A stretch of 64,000 nucleotides of DNA from Siphonodentalium dalli (taxonomy: Eukaryota > Mollusca > Scaphopoda > Gadilida > Siphonodentaliidae): contig CP136064.1 in assembly GCA_032622095.1 (NCBI GenBank), positions 47,069,573 through 47,133,572 of the forward strand, read 5' to 3'. The number at the start of each line of letters is the position of its first letter. The stretch's first letter is position 1. A program made the position numbers and the translations under genes. The notes beneath the pieces were generated by a model. It searched no databases. It was not told where the DNA came from and worked only from the letters and a program-made list of their open reading frames with translations. This document shows positions 47,382 through 58,739 of this stretch, piece by piece.

Positions 47382-47796
47382 TACTCTTGAGTGCCTAATA
47401 CAAGTACAGGGTGGAATAATAGACTACATGTAGTACAGGTTGGAAAATGTCGCGTAACTGAATAATAGTACAGGGCGGAATAAACGTACAGACTGGAACT
47501 ATTAGTACCATACATCCCAACAAAACGCACCATCTGACTGCCAGTGACTGGTTTATATACTGATGCCATGTGACAGAAATAGTTTTGATTGATAGCCAGG
47601 TCTGTGAATCTACAGTGTGCTGATCACTGTCAACAATCAGAGTTCATTTATCTATGAATAACACAATTTAAGATTGGTGAATTATTTCTTTTGGTTAATT
47701 TAATAAACGTACAGGACCAAATAACGATCGTACAGGTGGGAATTTTACCTCGATTTTAATAATCGTACATGTATGTTTATTAGGCACTCAAGAGTA
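47382..47796. mobile_element. 415-bp TIR MITE with (C)GTACAGG words
   Basis: Perfect 19-bp terminal inverted repeats TACTCTTGAGTGCCTAATA (47382-47400 and 47778-47796), flanked by CAT on both sides. Internally, GTACAGG(G/T) recurs six times or so near the ends. Non-coding. Confidence 0.8.
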
Positions 47797-48071
47797 CATA
47801 TTCAAGTATGTGGCATACCAAAACACCACATGATACATACATGTACATGTACTACATACCATCTATAAAAATTATTTGGTTAACCACAGTTGATGTTTTG
47901 CTCAGAGCATGACCACGTTGCATGTAAGTTGGATCAACACTGGAACAGTATTGATGGTAATTTTCAACATGGTCTCACTGAGGACTGAGGTTCTATCAGA
48001 TATAAATACTAGTACGGTTGAGGGAGACAATTATTTTGAGAATATGTGAACCTGCGTTAACATGAGCCTAA

Positions 48072-48392
48072 GGCGACACCAATTTTTAAGTCTGGTTTAC
48101 GAACACCTCCTACAACTTTTTGTCCATTTCATGAAAAAAAATAAAACTGTTTTCTCCCAAAATATTTAACATGCGTACTGATTTTCATGTGTTGTCGCAT
48201 CCGGTTCTGCTTATGATCATTTACATATCCATATTTTCATGTATTTCATGACAAGATATGTCTTGTTTGGTTCAGAATTTTTGATATAAATTGGGGGGAC
48301 AATCTTTTTTATTTTTTTCCCTCTTGCACTGTCCTGCATCTACTTTTTTATCCCCATATTATAGTAAACCAGACTTAAAAATTGGTGTCGCC
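48072..48392. mobile_element. 321-bp TIR MITE, TAA duplication
   Basis: Terminal inverted repeats of about 29 bp (48072-48100 and 48364-48392) starting GGCGACACCAATTTTTAAGT, flanked by TAA at 48069-48071 and 48393-48395. A solo end with about 65 bp of homology lies at 44805-44868. Confidence 0.85.
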
Positions 48393-48395
48393 TAA

Positions 48396-49736
48396 ATATC
48401 ATCTGATGGAGTCAAAATCATTGAACCGTCACTTATGCATACACATGTAGTCTTGATGTTGAGTCTGGGTTTCATCATTTTCATTAGTTTGCTGTTATCC
48501 ACCAATGGTTGAGGTGTTATGGAACAACTGTATGGCATCGTATACTGTTATCTTTTGAGTAAATATGGAGTCTCTAATTCTTTTATCAGTCACGCATCTA
48601 CTCATCAAATTGACATTAGTATAATCCTTAAATATTTGTAAATTGTAACAATTGTCACCATGAACTTGTTGATAATTTTCTTTGTCGTGTAACAACTGTT
48701 GTACCAAGTTTCAATGCCGCGTCCTCCTGGTATGTAGGGATTACCGGTGCCTTTAATAGTGATGCATCATTGCCAGTTAATGTACATTAGAGTGGAACTG
48801 AATTAACAATGTCACATTGACACAGTAAGACCAGTAAAACAGCAAAAGTAGTATTATTGTAACAGCAGGCTTAACACTATGAGTACCGTATGAGTCTATG
48901 GCCACATGTACATGTACAGTAGTACAGACCCCTCACTATCGCAGATCAAACTTCTCAATTTTCTTCTGGACAGGTGCATGATCAGGCCACTGCCACTGCA
49001 TCATGCTTGTACCGGTACCACAAATTCAAGTTTGCGTATTGTCGTAGCGTGACAATTACAAATAATTACAATGTACATGTACTGTACATGTATTACTTTT
49101 CAATTCAATCCCAATGCACTATGTCCACTGTCAGTGGTTTTCATGTGATATAAATATTCCAGGTCATACAGATGTGTCAGCGGGAATATTCTGGTTATGG
49201 GCAGATGGCCGTTCAATACTAAAGTTGATCCGTTTCGTTATCGTAGCTTAATTCTTACTGTTCCGGGAATTGAAATATTTTTTGTCACATGAAATTCAGT
49301 CTTTTTCGATATTTGCGCACATCCATGCAGACAAAATCGGCGAATCTTATATATAAGTCCATAGTTTATCCGTTTGTAGCGAATACACCCTTTCCTTCTG
49401 TCATTCCGCGTTGATTCGCGACAAAATTAACTCAAAACACCACAAGGAATTATCGGCGCTTCTTTTCGAAGTAACGGTAACTAAAAGTTAAGATTGTAAT
49501 TTGGCTGCAGAAACGAAACGAAACGAATTTTGAAACACAATAATTGTATTCACTAATATTTTCCTGTTGGTATATGGTCTAATATAGTATACGCAATCAT
49601 TTATTTGAAATAATAAGTATCACTTAGAGAATAATTCTTACTGATAATTAGAAATATCTTTATTTTGTATCCCTTTAATATTAAATACCGGTAATGGCCC
49701 TGAAAATTGTCTGTTTGTCAGCTTAATGTTCACTAG
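48396..49736. other. No gene recognised
   Basis: AT-rich sequence left of the 5.2-kb element; only a GAAACGAAACGAAACG run (about 49512) stands out. Confidence 0.4.
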
Positions 49737-49738
49737 TA

Positions 49739-52700
49739 GTCTGGCTGTTGAAGGGTTGAACCCGGAAAAAATTCTTAACAAGCTGAATTTGGTGTCATTC
49801 GATGCAGCATAACCCCCTGGTGAACATATCCAAAATCCGCTAAAATCCGCCTTGGGGAATTTATTTTATTCAAGATGGCGTCCAACATGGCCGCTTGAAA
49901 GTTGAAAATTTCGAGAAGTCTATTGTTTGACGCACAATATAAAACTATCAACCCGTGTTATAACCAAAAGTCCTTTTGTAGTGTATACAATATATTTTCA
50001 AAACAAACGATGCTGTTTCCGGATAAAAGACCTAAACATGGCGGCCAAAATGTCAGCCAAAACCGGAAAATATGTGTTTTTCTTTATTTTTCCACTAATT
50101 TTCCACATTATGAATGTATTGACTTTGAATCCCCGATCCAAAGTCCAAACGAAAGATATATCTATTGAGTATTGAGATTGCTTTCTGGCGATAAAGCCAC
50201 ATTCAATCCAGTTCCTTATCAACAACCATTGAAAAAATTCGTGCAAATCTCCCCACCACAATCCCCACAGGCAGTGACACACTTAATTCCATTTTTCCGA
50301 CATGAACATTGGTTTGTGCCACAAGGAGTTCTTGACGAAATTTTTCAATTGCATTGTATGAATTAAATAAGAATTTCTGGTTCTGCTTCTATGTCAGTCA
50401 TTATAGTGATAAGTATTGACCCCTGCAGTTTCCATCCCCAATGTTTGCAATGTTTGGGTTCTAGATCTATTTTCCCGAGATATGCCCAGATTAAAACCTG
50501 TAAGTGAACCCTAAGACTAAGGCTGCCCTCTCTGTGTGTGGCAATTTCTGAGGTTCGATAGCAGACCTGCCGGAGGAAAACATGGCCATGAACTTTGCGT
50601 ATCTTAGATGATCGATGGACTCTCCATCCTTGCCCGAGTACATTTGAATGAAAATCTTCGAACCTGCCTCGCCTTACAGCCCGATTTCTGATTTCTAAGG
50701 AAAGAAGTTGCAGTTGAGCAGACGATTCTAATAGTTTCATCATAAACCCAATTGCTGGCCTCTTCCTCGTGTAAGTCCATCCCGACTTTTGATGGAACGC
50801 ATCATGATTTGCTCAATAACTAGGTCACTTGACAGTCATGCCCAAACCTACTGCTCCTTCGAATAGTATGAACACCATCCTCTATAAAAGACTAGTATAA
50901 CCACGGATATTTCTTGGGTAAGTCAAGCATCATTTGCAAAAACAAGTGACAACTCAGTGGCGGCAAACAAATTCAACATTTTCCCAACAACTACTAAATG
51001 GAGATTCCAATCTCCTGTTCTCTCAGCTCGAATAAAATCTGTCCACATTTCTAGACTCTCCATAAACTGTAACCAACGTTTGGATGTTCTGGATTTCTGG
51101 CCAATGTATGTCTTGTAATATAACATAAGTTCGTTCAATTTGAGCAGTTCTATTGAATCGGAAACAGCCGAAACTGGGATGGACCTATCAAACACGTTTT
51201 CATACAGCTCAATTATTGCTTTCACTTCAATCTGACTAAGCTTCGCCCCTTCGAAACTGTCAGTACCAGTTGCAGCGATTCCCTCGATTGCCAATTCTTC
51301 GTTATTTCATGTCGAAGGTACATCGATATTTAACGTTGAAGGTACTTCGACATTTGATTTTGCAGATAATTCGGTATCTGATGTCGCGTTTGATGCCGCG
51401 TCATCGGCTCTCGACTTGGAGATTTCATTTGAATCCTCAGAGATCAATTCATCCAACAGCTTATTAGTATGGGCTCCGTCTACAAGGAAATGACATCTGA
51501 GTGCTCGCGAGAATGTCTTCCCGGAAAGCATTGTGGCAACTGCGTTTGAGCCATAATCGTTTTCAAGAGCCTCGTCTAACCCAGACCCCTTCATCATGGT
51601 ACCAATGCTACCCATGAAACCCATCATCAGATGGAAGCCGCTGAGTCTACAAACTATTCCAAGTGACTTGGCTTAAATTATCTCAACCGGTTTGAACCAA
51701 AGTGACTGGTCAAACGCCAAGCATGGAGACAGGGTTTTCCTAACTGTGTCGCGTTATTCTGAATACACATCAAAGTGGAAAACAAACAAGACTCACCTGA
51801 TGGGTTGATGTCTATTATTGGTAGAAAAAGATCTTCTGACTAGGCTGAATGTTCTGAGCTGTTTGAAGAAAAAATGTGTTCCATGAATCCAGACCAGTTC
51901 GGTCTGTTTTATTGCTCGATTTGAAAGCCAACCGCAATGTCAATCAGTGCTCAAACCTGTGTATGGGTTTTGTAACTCAAGCATGGGTCGATACTTTATA
52001 GTGGATAATCCCAGCTTTTTGTTGTAGGTTTCAAATGGTGTATGATAGGCACACCCTTGTATTCGATTAGTTCTTCAACCATAACACGTTTTGACGAGTG
52101 ATGACTATTGATATAGGTGTAACCAGTGTGTCGTCCTTCTGAGTGGAAACTGCGAGTATCCCCATAACATGGAATGAACCTTTACCATTAATAGTAGCGA
52201 CGTTGAGGTCGACGCTATCTGCTGCCCACTGAGTAAATGTACCTGGAAAATACTCCATGTGTATACTCTCAAGATTTTCCACCTGGATCACTGATTGCTC
52301 GTACCTGCTTACATCGTTGTAAGTAATTGAAAACACCAATTTATAGAGTTCATCAACAAGCCACCTTGACCCGAAACGCGATCCATTTCAACCCAAATAC
52401 CAAAAAGAGTAGAGGTTGCACGATCGTCGCCTGAGTGCTTAACAGTTCTAAGTCCATTTTTCTGTTTTGTTGGGAAATCGAGTTTGAAGTTTTGGCATCT
52501 GCAGTTCACATACTTCTTACATATTTTGATCATATTTGATAGACTCATATTGTTGCTAGTAATTATAAATGTGAAAATAACAAGTTTGGTGCCAATAGAA
52601 CACATAATTTATTAGAAATTAGCAAACATGTGTTTTGATAAAAGTGGACATAGAACATTTTTCAAAATAATTTGCATTTCTGTTTCAGTCCTTAAATGTT

Positions 52701-54983
52701 TTTTTCAATATATCCGTCGTATATTGATGTTAAATTGAAAATAATACTGATATTTTACATTGTATTTACCAGATCTTTTTTAAAAAGTAAATATATATTG
52801 CGTCTGGGGATAATTGGCATCGTTAATCTGTTTTGAGATATCGGGCCCTAAAAGCTGGAGATAGAACAAATAAGAACCCAAACCATCATCACGTGACACA
52901 ATAATGACTTCTCATTGGTTCGTGATGGACATAGAACACTCTTGCACTCGATTTTGAAACTGATTTATCCCGATTGTGAGTACATGGAACATCCGGGGCA
53001 TGATGTTTTGGTCTCAATGTGTAGAGCTGGACGAGACGAATCGAACGGTACCCATAACTCATTTTCCCGCCAAAATGGACTTAGAACATTTAAGCACTCA
53101 GGCGACGCGATGCTGTGACCATTACTATTCTGTTTTATTTAAGACGGAACTAGTATCTCCAGAAACATTTCTAAATGGCGAGAAATCCATTTATTTCTGT
53201 TGTCAAAATTTCCCAATCTCCTCACTGGTGGTGTAGGTTTTCTTATCATATGTCATTTCCCGCAAACTTTGCCCTAATCATCTTCGTGGCGGTCACAACA
53301 ACTCTGTATGCCTCCTCATCTATGTCATCTTTCTTATCCGCATACCGCTTGTCAATTATCGAGTACGTGGCCATATCTTTGAAGCAAATGTCGTTGCTAT
53401 GCTCTTCGATTTCAGCGAAAAAGATATACTCCCCATACCGTTTTTAAAATTTCTGTTTAAGGCGTTTTATTGAATTAAGATTCTGACCCAATTGCTGGCA
53501 CTATCATTTGAGTATGTAACTCGGACAGTTCGGTATACAGTATACAGTTATGTACCATCCCCAGACTCCAGCCATACACACAGCGAATCAAATGATCATT
53601 GCATTTCGAGTATTTTCGACACTTGGTATACATGATATACGGCTTCTGCAGCAACGAAATCAAGGCAACTTAGAATGAGTTTCTTAACCTTCAATGCTCA
53701 CAAATCTTCTCTTATTCGGCAATGTTCTAAAAATTTGTATTTAATAGGGAGAGTTGCTACTGTTCGCATTTGCCTCATACAGGGATGACGGGGATCTGAT
53801 ATGGAACCCTTTCCACACATGGAACAGTCTTCTTTTAAATTAAATGGCTCTTGTTTAGACATCATTTTCTTGGAGAGCGGAGCCGTATATCCATACACTC
53901 AGGATTGACACTGAAGGTTCTTTTCCTATCAGTGAAATCACACCTAAAATTGTTATGGACCAAGACCTTACCAATGGGTGTGGTTATTTGTCGCCCCTTT
54001 AAATATTCAGATAAGTGGTTACATCCTCGCTTATCAGAGAAGTCAATCAAAGTCTCCAATCCTTTTGCCATAACATGTACCAATGGATTTTCCTTAGTGT
54101 CCACATTAAATTGACACATGCTATGAAAGGACAAGACTCACAAGTCCTCTTGAAAGTTTCTGACCCCAACACATGGGGTTGGTTCTGCCATTGCCGAACA
54201 CGTACCATACCAAACCAGAGAGTATGACAATAGAACCCCCAAAACATTGCAGTTTGAAAATGCAATAAGCCTTCTGATTATGTTGGCACCGTTGGTTTCA
54301 ACAGAAGACGAAAAATAAACACAATGTCACACAAAACACGTATCAAAACAACTATATCAAGAAATGATTGGCCACCAACCACACACTTGAAGAAACAATC
54401 GCTACGTTATATTTGATACTAACATTACATAAATCATTGAATTGATAGTCTAATTGGATCATTAAAGAGCGTTAAACACGAGTCATTTAAAATAAAGAGC
54501 ATTAATTTATATGTAGGCCCATCACTTCATCTTTTCATAGTATATCGCTACGCTCAAGTAAGAATGAAAAATTCGACACTGACTATATATGTAGTTTAAT
54601 GAAAGCAATTAGAGAGCGTTTAATTAAACGGACTTTCATCATGATATAAGAAATACGCTTTCCATTGCCCATATTTATGTAAATATATTATCTGATGACC
54701 TTGCAGTTATATAATCGTTCATTATATTTAAATAAATGTACTGAAAACAACTTTTATCTAGATCACTTAGCGCACATACGGAGTCCCGTAGTCACAAATA
54801 CCTTCATAAATTACGTCAGACCCCTCCCCTATTGAGGGCGCTGTAGAAAATTTTCCCCAAAGCGGATTTTAGCGGATTTTGGATATGTTATACACGAAGG
54901 TCTCCTCTTTCCAACGATACCAAATTTAGCTTGTTAAGAATTTTTTCCGGGTAGGTCCTATAATTCAGCTCCGACAGCCAGAC
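49739..54983. mobile_element. 5.2-kb TIR element carrying one long decayed gene
   Basis: Terminal inverted repeats: the left (49739-49860) and right (about 54850-54983) ends share GTCTGGCTGT, CCCGGAAAAAATTCTTAACA, AGCTxAATTTGGT, ATATCCAAAATCCGCTAAAA and CCGCxTTGGGGAA in mirrored order, with small indels between. Flanks give a TA/TA duplication. The only coding content is the minus-strand gene at 50363-54134. The layout is that of an autonomous DNA transposon, but I cannot assign it to a named superfamily. Both ends have drifted and the gene is broken, so this copy is old. Confidence 0.8.
50363..54134 (-). pseudogene. Decayed gene of an uncharacterised multi-domain invertebrate family
   Basis: Read from 54134 downward. 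VHVMAKGLETLIDFSDKRG lies at 54134-53865. FNLKEDCSMCGKG...DPRHP with FLEHCRIRED (a Cys/His pair set, possible zinc site) lies at 53860-53698. After a TGA, LDFVAAEAVYH follows near 53650. GEYIFFAEIEEHSNDICFKD to FAGNDI lies at 53460-53245. GLRTVKHSGDD lies near 52440. RYEQSVIQVENL...TQWAADSVDLN...GKGSFHVMG lies at 52339-52067. GSIGTMMKGSGLDEALE...MLSGKTFSRALR lies at 51627-51307. FIRAERTGDWNLHLVVVGKM lies at 51294-50923. LSSDLVIEQIMMRSIKS...GLTRGRG lies near 50850-50750, LPHTERAA near 50560, and WGWKLQGSILITIMTD near 50420. I recognise this motif order from memory as a recurrent unnamed family. Stops and frameshifts show this copy is dead. Function unknown; transposase is one possibility. Confidence 0.75.
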
Positions 54984-55074
54984 TATAGTTATAGCTAGGC
55001 TGTTAGATAAAGTGTGATATTGCTTCATTTGTCCGAGGTAGTGTATTGTCATACTGTCATAATAAACTTCAAGT

Positions 55075-57728
55075 AATAAGGTAACTACTCGCCAATGATG
55101 CTTGAATACAGAAATGGTTAATAAGGTAACTACCTGTCAATGACCGACGTCTTAATATAGAAAGGGTTAATAAGGTAACTAACTACACGGCAATGATACT
55201 TAGTATAGAAAGGTTAATAATTTAACTTCTTGTCAATGATGCTTCAATATAGAAAGGGTTAATAAGGTAACTACATGTCAATAATGCTTTAATAAAGAAA
55301 GGGTTAATAAGATAAAGTTCTACACGTCAATGATGCTTTAATATAGAAAGAGCTAATAGGGTAACTACACGACAATGATGTTTTAATATAGAAAGGGTTA
55401 ATATGGTAATTACACGCCAATGGTGCTTTAATATAGAAAGGGTTACTATGGTAACTACCGTCAATGATGCTTTAATATAGAACTGGCTAATATGATAACT
55501 ACATGTCAATGATGCTTTAATATAGAAAGGGTTAATAAGGTAACTACACGCCAATGATGCTTCAATACAAAAATGGTTAATAATGTAACTACCCATCAAT
55601 GGTGCATTTATATAGGAAGGGTTAATAAGGTAACTACACGTCAATGATACTTAGTATATAACGGGTTAATAAGGTAACTAACCGCCAATGATACTTAGTA
55701 TAGAAAGGGTTAATAAGGTAACTACACGACACTGATACTTACTAGTAGGTATATACAGGGTTAACAAGGCAACTACCCGTCAATGATACTTTAATATAGA
55801 AAGGGTTAACATGGTAACTACACATAAATGATGTCTCAATATAGAAAGGGTTAATAAGGTAACTACACGTCAATAATTTTTTAATAAAGAAATGGTTAAG
55901 GGTAACTTCATGTCAATGATGCTTTATTGTAGAAAGGGTTAATAATGTAACTAATCTCCAATGACACTTATTATAGAAAGGGTTAATAAGGTAACTAGGG
56001 CCTACCTGTCAATTATTGCTTCAATATAGAAAGGGTTAATAAGGTAATTACACGCCAATGATGCTTCAATACAAAAATGGTTAATACGGTAACTACCCAT
56101 CAATGGTGCTTTTATATAGAAAGGGTTAATAAGGTAACTACACGTCAATGATACTTAGTATAGAAAGGGTTAATAAGGTAACTACACGACACTGATACTT
56201 AGGTATATACATGGTTAATAAGGAAACTACCCGTCAATGATACTTTAATATAGAAAGGGTTAATAAGGTAACTACACGTCAATAATTCTTTAATACAGAA
56301 ATGGTTAATAATGTAACTTCATGTCAATGATGCTTTATTGTAGAAATTGGTTAATAATGTAACTAATCACCAATGACACTTATTATAGAAAGGGTTAATA
56401 AGGTAACTAGGGCCTACCTGTCAATTATTGCTTCAATATAGAAAGGGTTAATAAGGTAATTACACGCCAATGGTACTTTAATATAGAAAGGGTTAATATG
56501 GTAACTATCCGTCAATGATGCTTTAATATAGAAAGGGTTATAATATGGTACTGCAAGTCAACGATGCTTTGATACCAAAATCAGTTAATAAGGTAATTAC
56601 CCGTCAATGGCGCTTTAGTATAGAAATGGTTAATAATGTAACTACTCACCTATGATACTTAGTATAGAACGGGTTGTTTAAGGTAACTACCTGTCAATTA
56701 ATGCTTTAATATAGAAAGGGTTAATAAGGTAACTACGTGCCAATGATACTTAGTATAGAAAGTGTTAATAATGTAACTGCCTGTCAATTAATGCTTTAAT
56801 ATAGAAAGGGTTAATAAGGTAACTACACGTCAATGTATATGAAGGGTTAACAAGGTAACTACACGAAAATGGTACTTTAGTATATACAGGGTTAATAAGG
56901 CAACTATCCGTCAATGGTGCTTTAATATTGAAAGGGTTAACATGGTAACCACACGTCAATGATGTTTTAATATAGAAAGGGTTAATAAGGTAACTACACA
57001 TCAATGGTGCTTTAATATAGAAAGGGTTAATAAGGTAACTTCACGTCAATGATGCTTTAATATAGAAAGGGTTAATATGGTAACTACTCACCAATGATAA
57101 TTTTTAAGAACGGGTTAATAATGTAACTACCCGGCAATAATTCTTTAATATAGAAATGGTTAATATGGTAATTACACGTCAATGATGCTTTAATATAGAA
57201 AGGGTTATAATACGGTAACTACATGTCAATGATGCTTTAATAAGGTAACTACCCGTCAATGGCGATTTAATATAGAAAGGGTTAATAATGCAACTACTCA
57301 CCGATAATATTAAGTATAGAAAGGGTTAATAATGTAACTACCTGTCAATGAATGCTTTAATATAGAAAGGGTTAATAAGGTAACTACACGCCAATGGTAC
57401 TTAGTATATAAATGGATAAGGTAATTATACACGACAATGATAATTTGGTATATACAGAGTTAATAAGGCAACTACCCGTCAATGATGCTATAATATAGAA
57501 AGGGTTAACATGGTAACTACACATCAATTATGTTTTAATATAGACAGGGTTAATAAGGTAACTACACGTCAATGATGCTTTAATACAGAAAGGGTTAATA
57601 AGGTAACTTCACGTCAATGATGCTTTAATATAGAATGAGTTAATACTGTAACTACTCACCAATGTTACTTACTATAGAAAGGGTTAATAAGGTAACTACC
57701 TGTCAATTAATGCTCTAATATAGAATGG
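55075..57728. repeat. 45-bp minisatellite, about 58 units
   Basis: Unit GGGTTAATAAGGTAACTACA, then CGTCAATGATGCTTTAATAT and AGAAA, more diverged than the 50- and 62-bp arrays and with several shorter or compound units. Some segments (for example about 55540-55660 and 56040-56160) are repeated as larger blocks, a higher-order structure. Open frames inside are artefacts. Confidence 0.95.
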
Positions 57729-58012
57729 TGTAAATACCTGGGTGTAAATACTCCGGATAACCTGGGTCTAAATACCACCCGGGTGTGACAGCGTTTTTCT
57801 AAATTATATCCGTAAAAACCCGGGTAAACTGGGGTTTAACCTAACATATATAGAAAACACCAGGGTAAATCTTTATAAAGCCCTGATTTACCTGGGTGTA
57901 ACCTGGGTGTGACCTGGGTGGAACCAGGGTAAAACCTACATGTACCGGGGTTCATCAGGGGTATACCCTAGGTAAACACCAAGATTTACCCAGGTACATT
58001 TTTATATGGGCG
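57728..58012. mobile_element. ACCTGGGT foldback element (copy 2)
   Basis: GTGTAAATACCTGGGTGTAAA at the left, repeated CCTGGGTGTRACCTGGGTG, and a right end ...TTTACCCAGGTACATTTTTATATGGGCG that is the inverse of the left end of the element at 36982. It lies directly against the 45-bp array. Confidence 0.75.
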
Positions 58013-58149
58013 GTACTGTTCATGACGCGGCCTAATTCGTGTAGGTTATAGTAGCTATTTATAAGTCACGTGTTAATGCTTTATTTCATAGATATCATAT
58101 CTTAGAATGAGATGGAACACACATAATTATGTACATAATATAAAACAAT

Positions 58150-58635
58150 CTGCCGAGTCCCGATGGCGTATGTTCATCTTCATAATCGTCATCATTACCG
58201 CCTTCATCATCGTCGTCTTCATCCTCATCAACACCATCATAATCATCATCTTATCGTCATCCTTATCACTATCACTGCCATAGGAATTGTCATTGTTGTA
58301 TCGCTCATCGTCGTCGCTTCTTCGTCATTATTTTTCATCATCGACGTCGCCATTGTTATAATCTTCGCTGTCGTGGTCATAGCATCATCGTCATTGTCAT
58401 CCTTACAACGATCGTCATCATAATCAACAGCATGATCGTTGTCATCATAATTATTAAAATTATCATCGTCATCATCATCGTCGTCGCATTTTAATGTGAT
58501 CGTCATCGCTCTTATCGTCATAATCTTAATCCTCAGCATTGCCGTCGTCAGCATAATCACGTCATCGAAATTTTCATCATCCTCCTCATCAAAACGGTCA
58601 TCATCATTATTATAGTCATTATCATCATCATCATT

Positions 58636-58666
<31 letters not shown>

Positions 58667-58735
58667 CCGACCATCTTCATATGATCACAGTTGCAATATC
58701 AACAACAACTTTAACAACAACATCATTATTATCAC
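58150..58735. repeat. TCA/TCG trinucleotide tract
   Basis: Long imperfect (TCA)n, (TCG)n and CATCAT mixture. The Asp-rich minus-strand frame at 58246-58680 is a consequence of the repeat and not a credible gene. Confidence 0.95.
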
Positions 58736-58739
58736 ATAT

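Noticed and set aside
49902-50175. Open frames next to the left TIR of the 5.2-kb element
   Set aside because: Overlapping frames on both strands with no domain, in subterminal non-coding sequence (AAGATGGCG-type motifs).
55327-57004. Repeated hydrophobic frames (SYLINPFYIKASLT type)
   Set aside because: Products of the 45-bp minisatellite, whose unit is divisible by three and so stays open by chance.
58246-58680. Asp/Asn-rich 144-codon minus-strand frame
   Set aside because: Translation of an imperfect TCA/TCG trinucleotide tract; no start context or domain.
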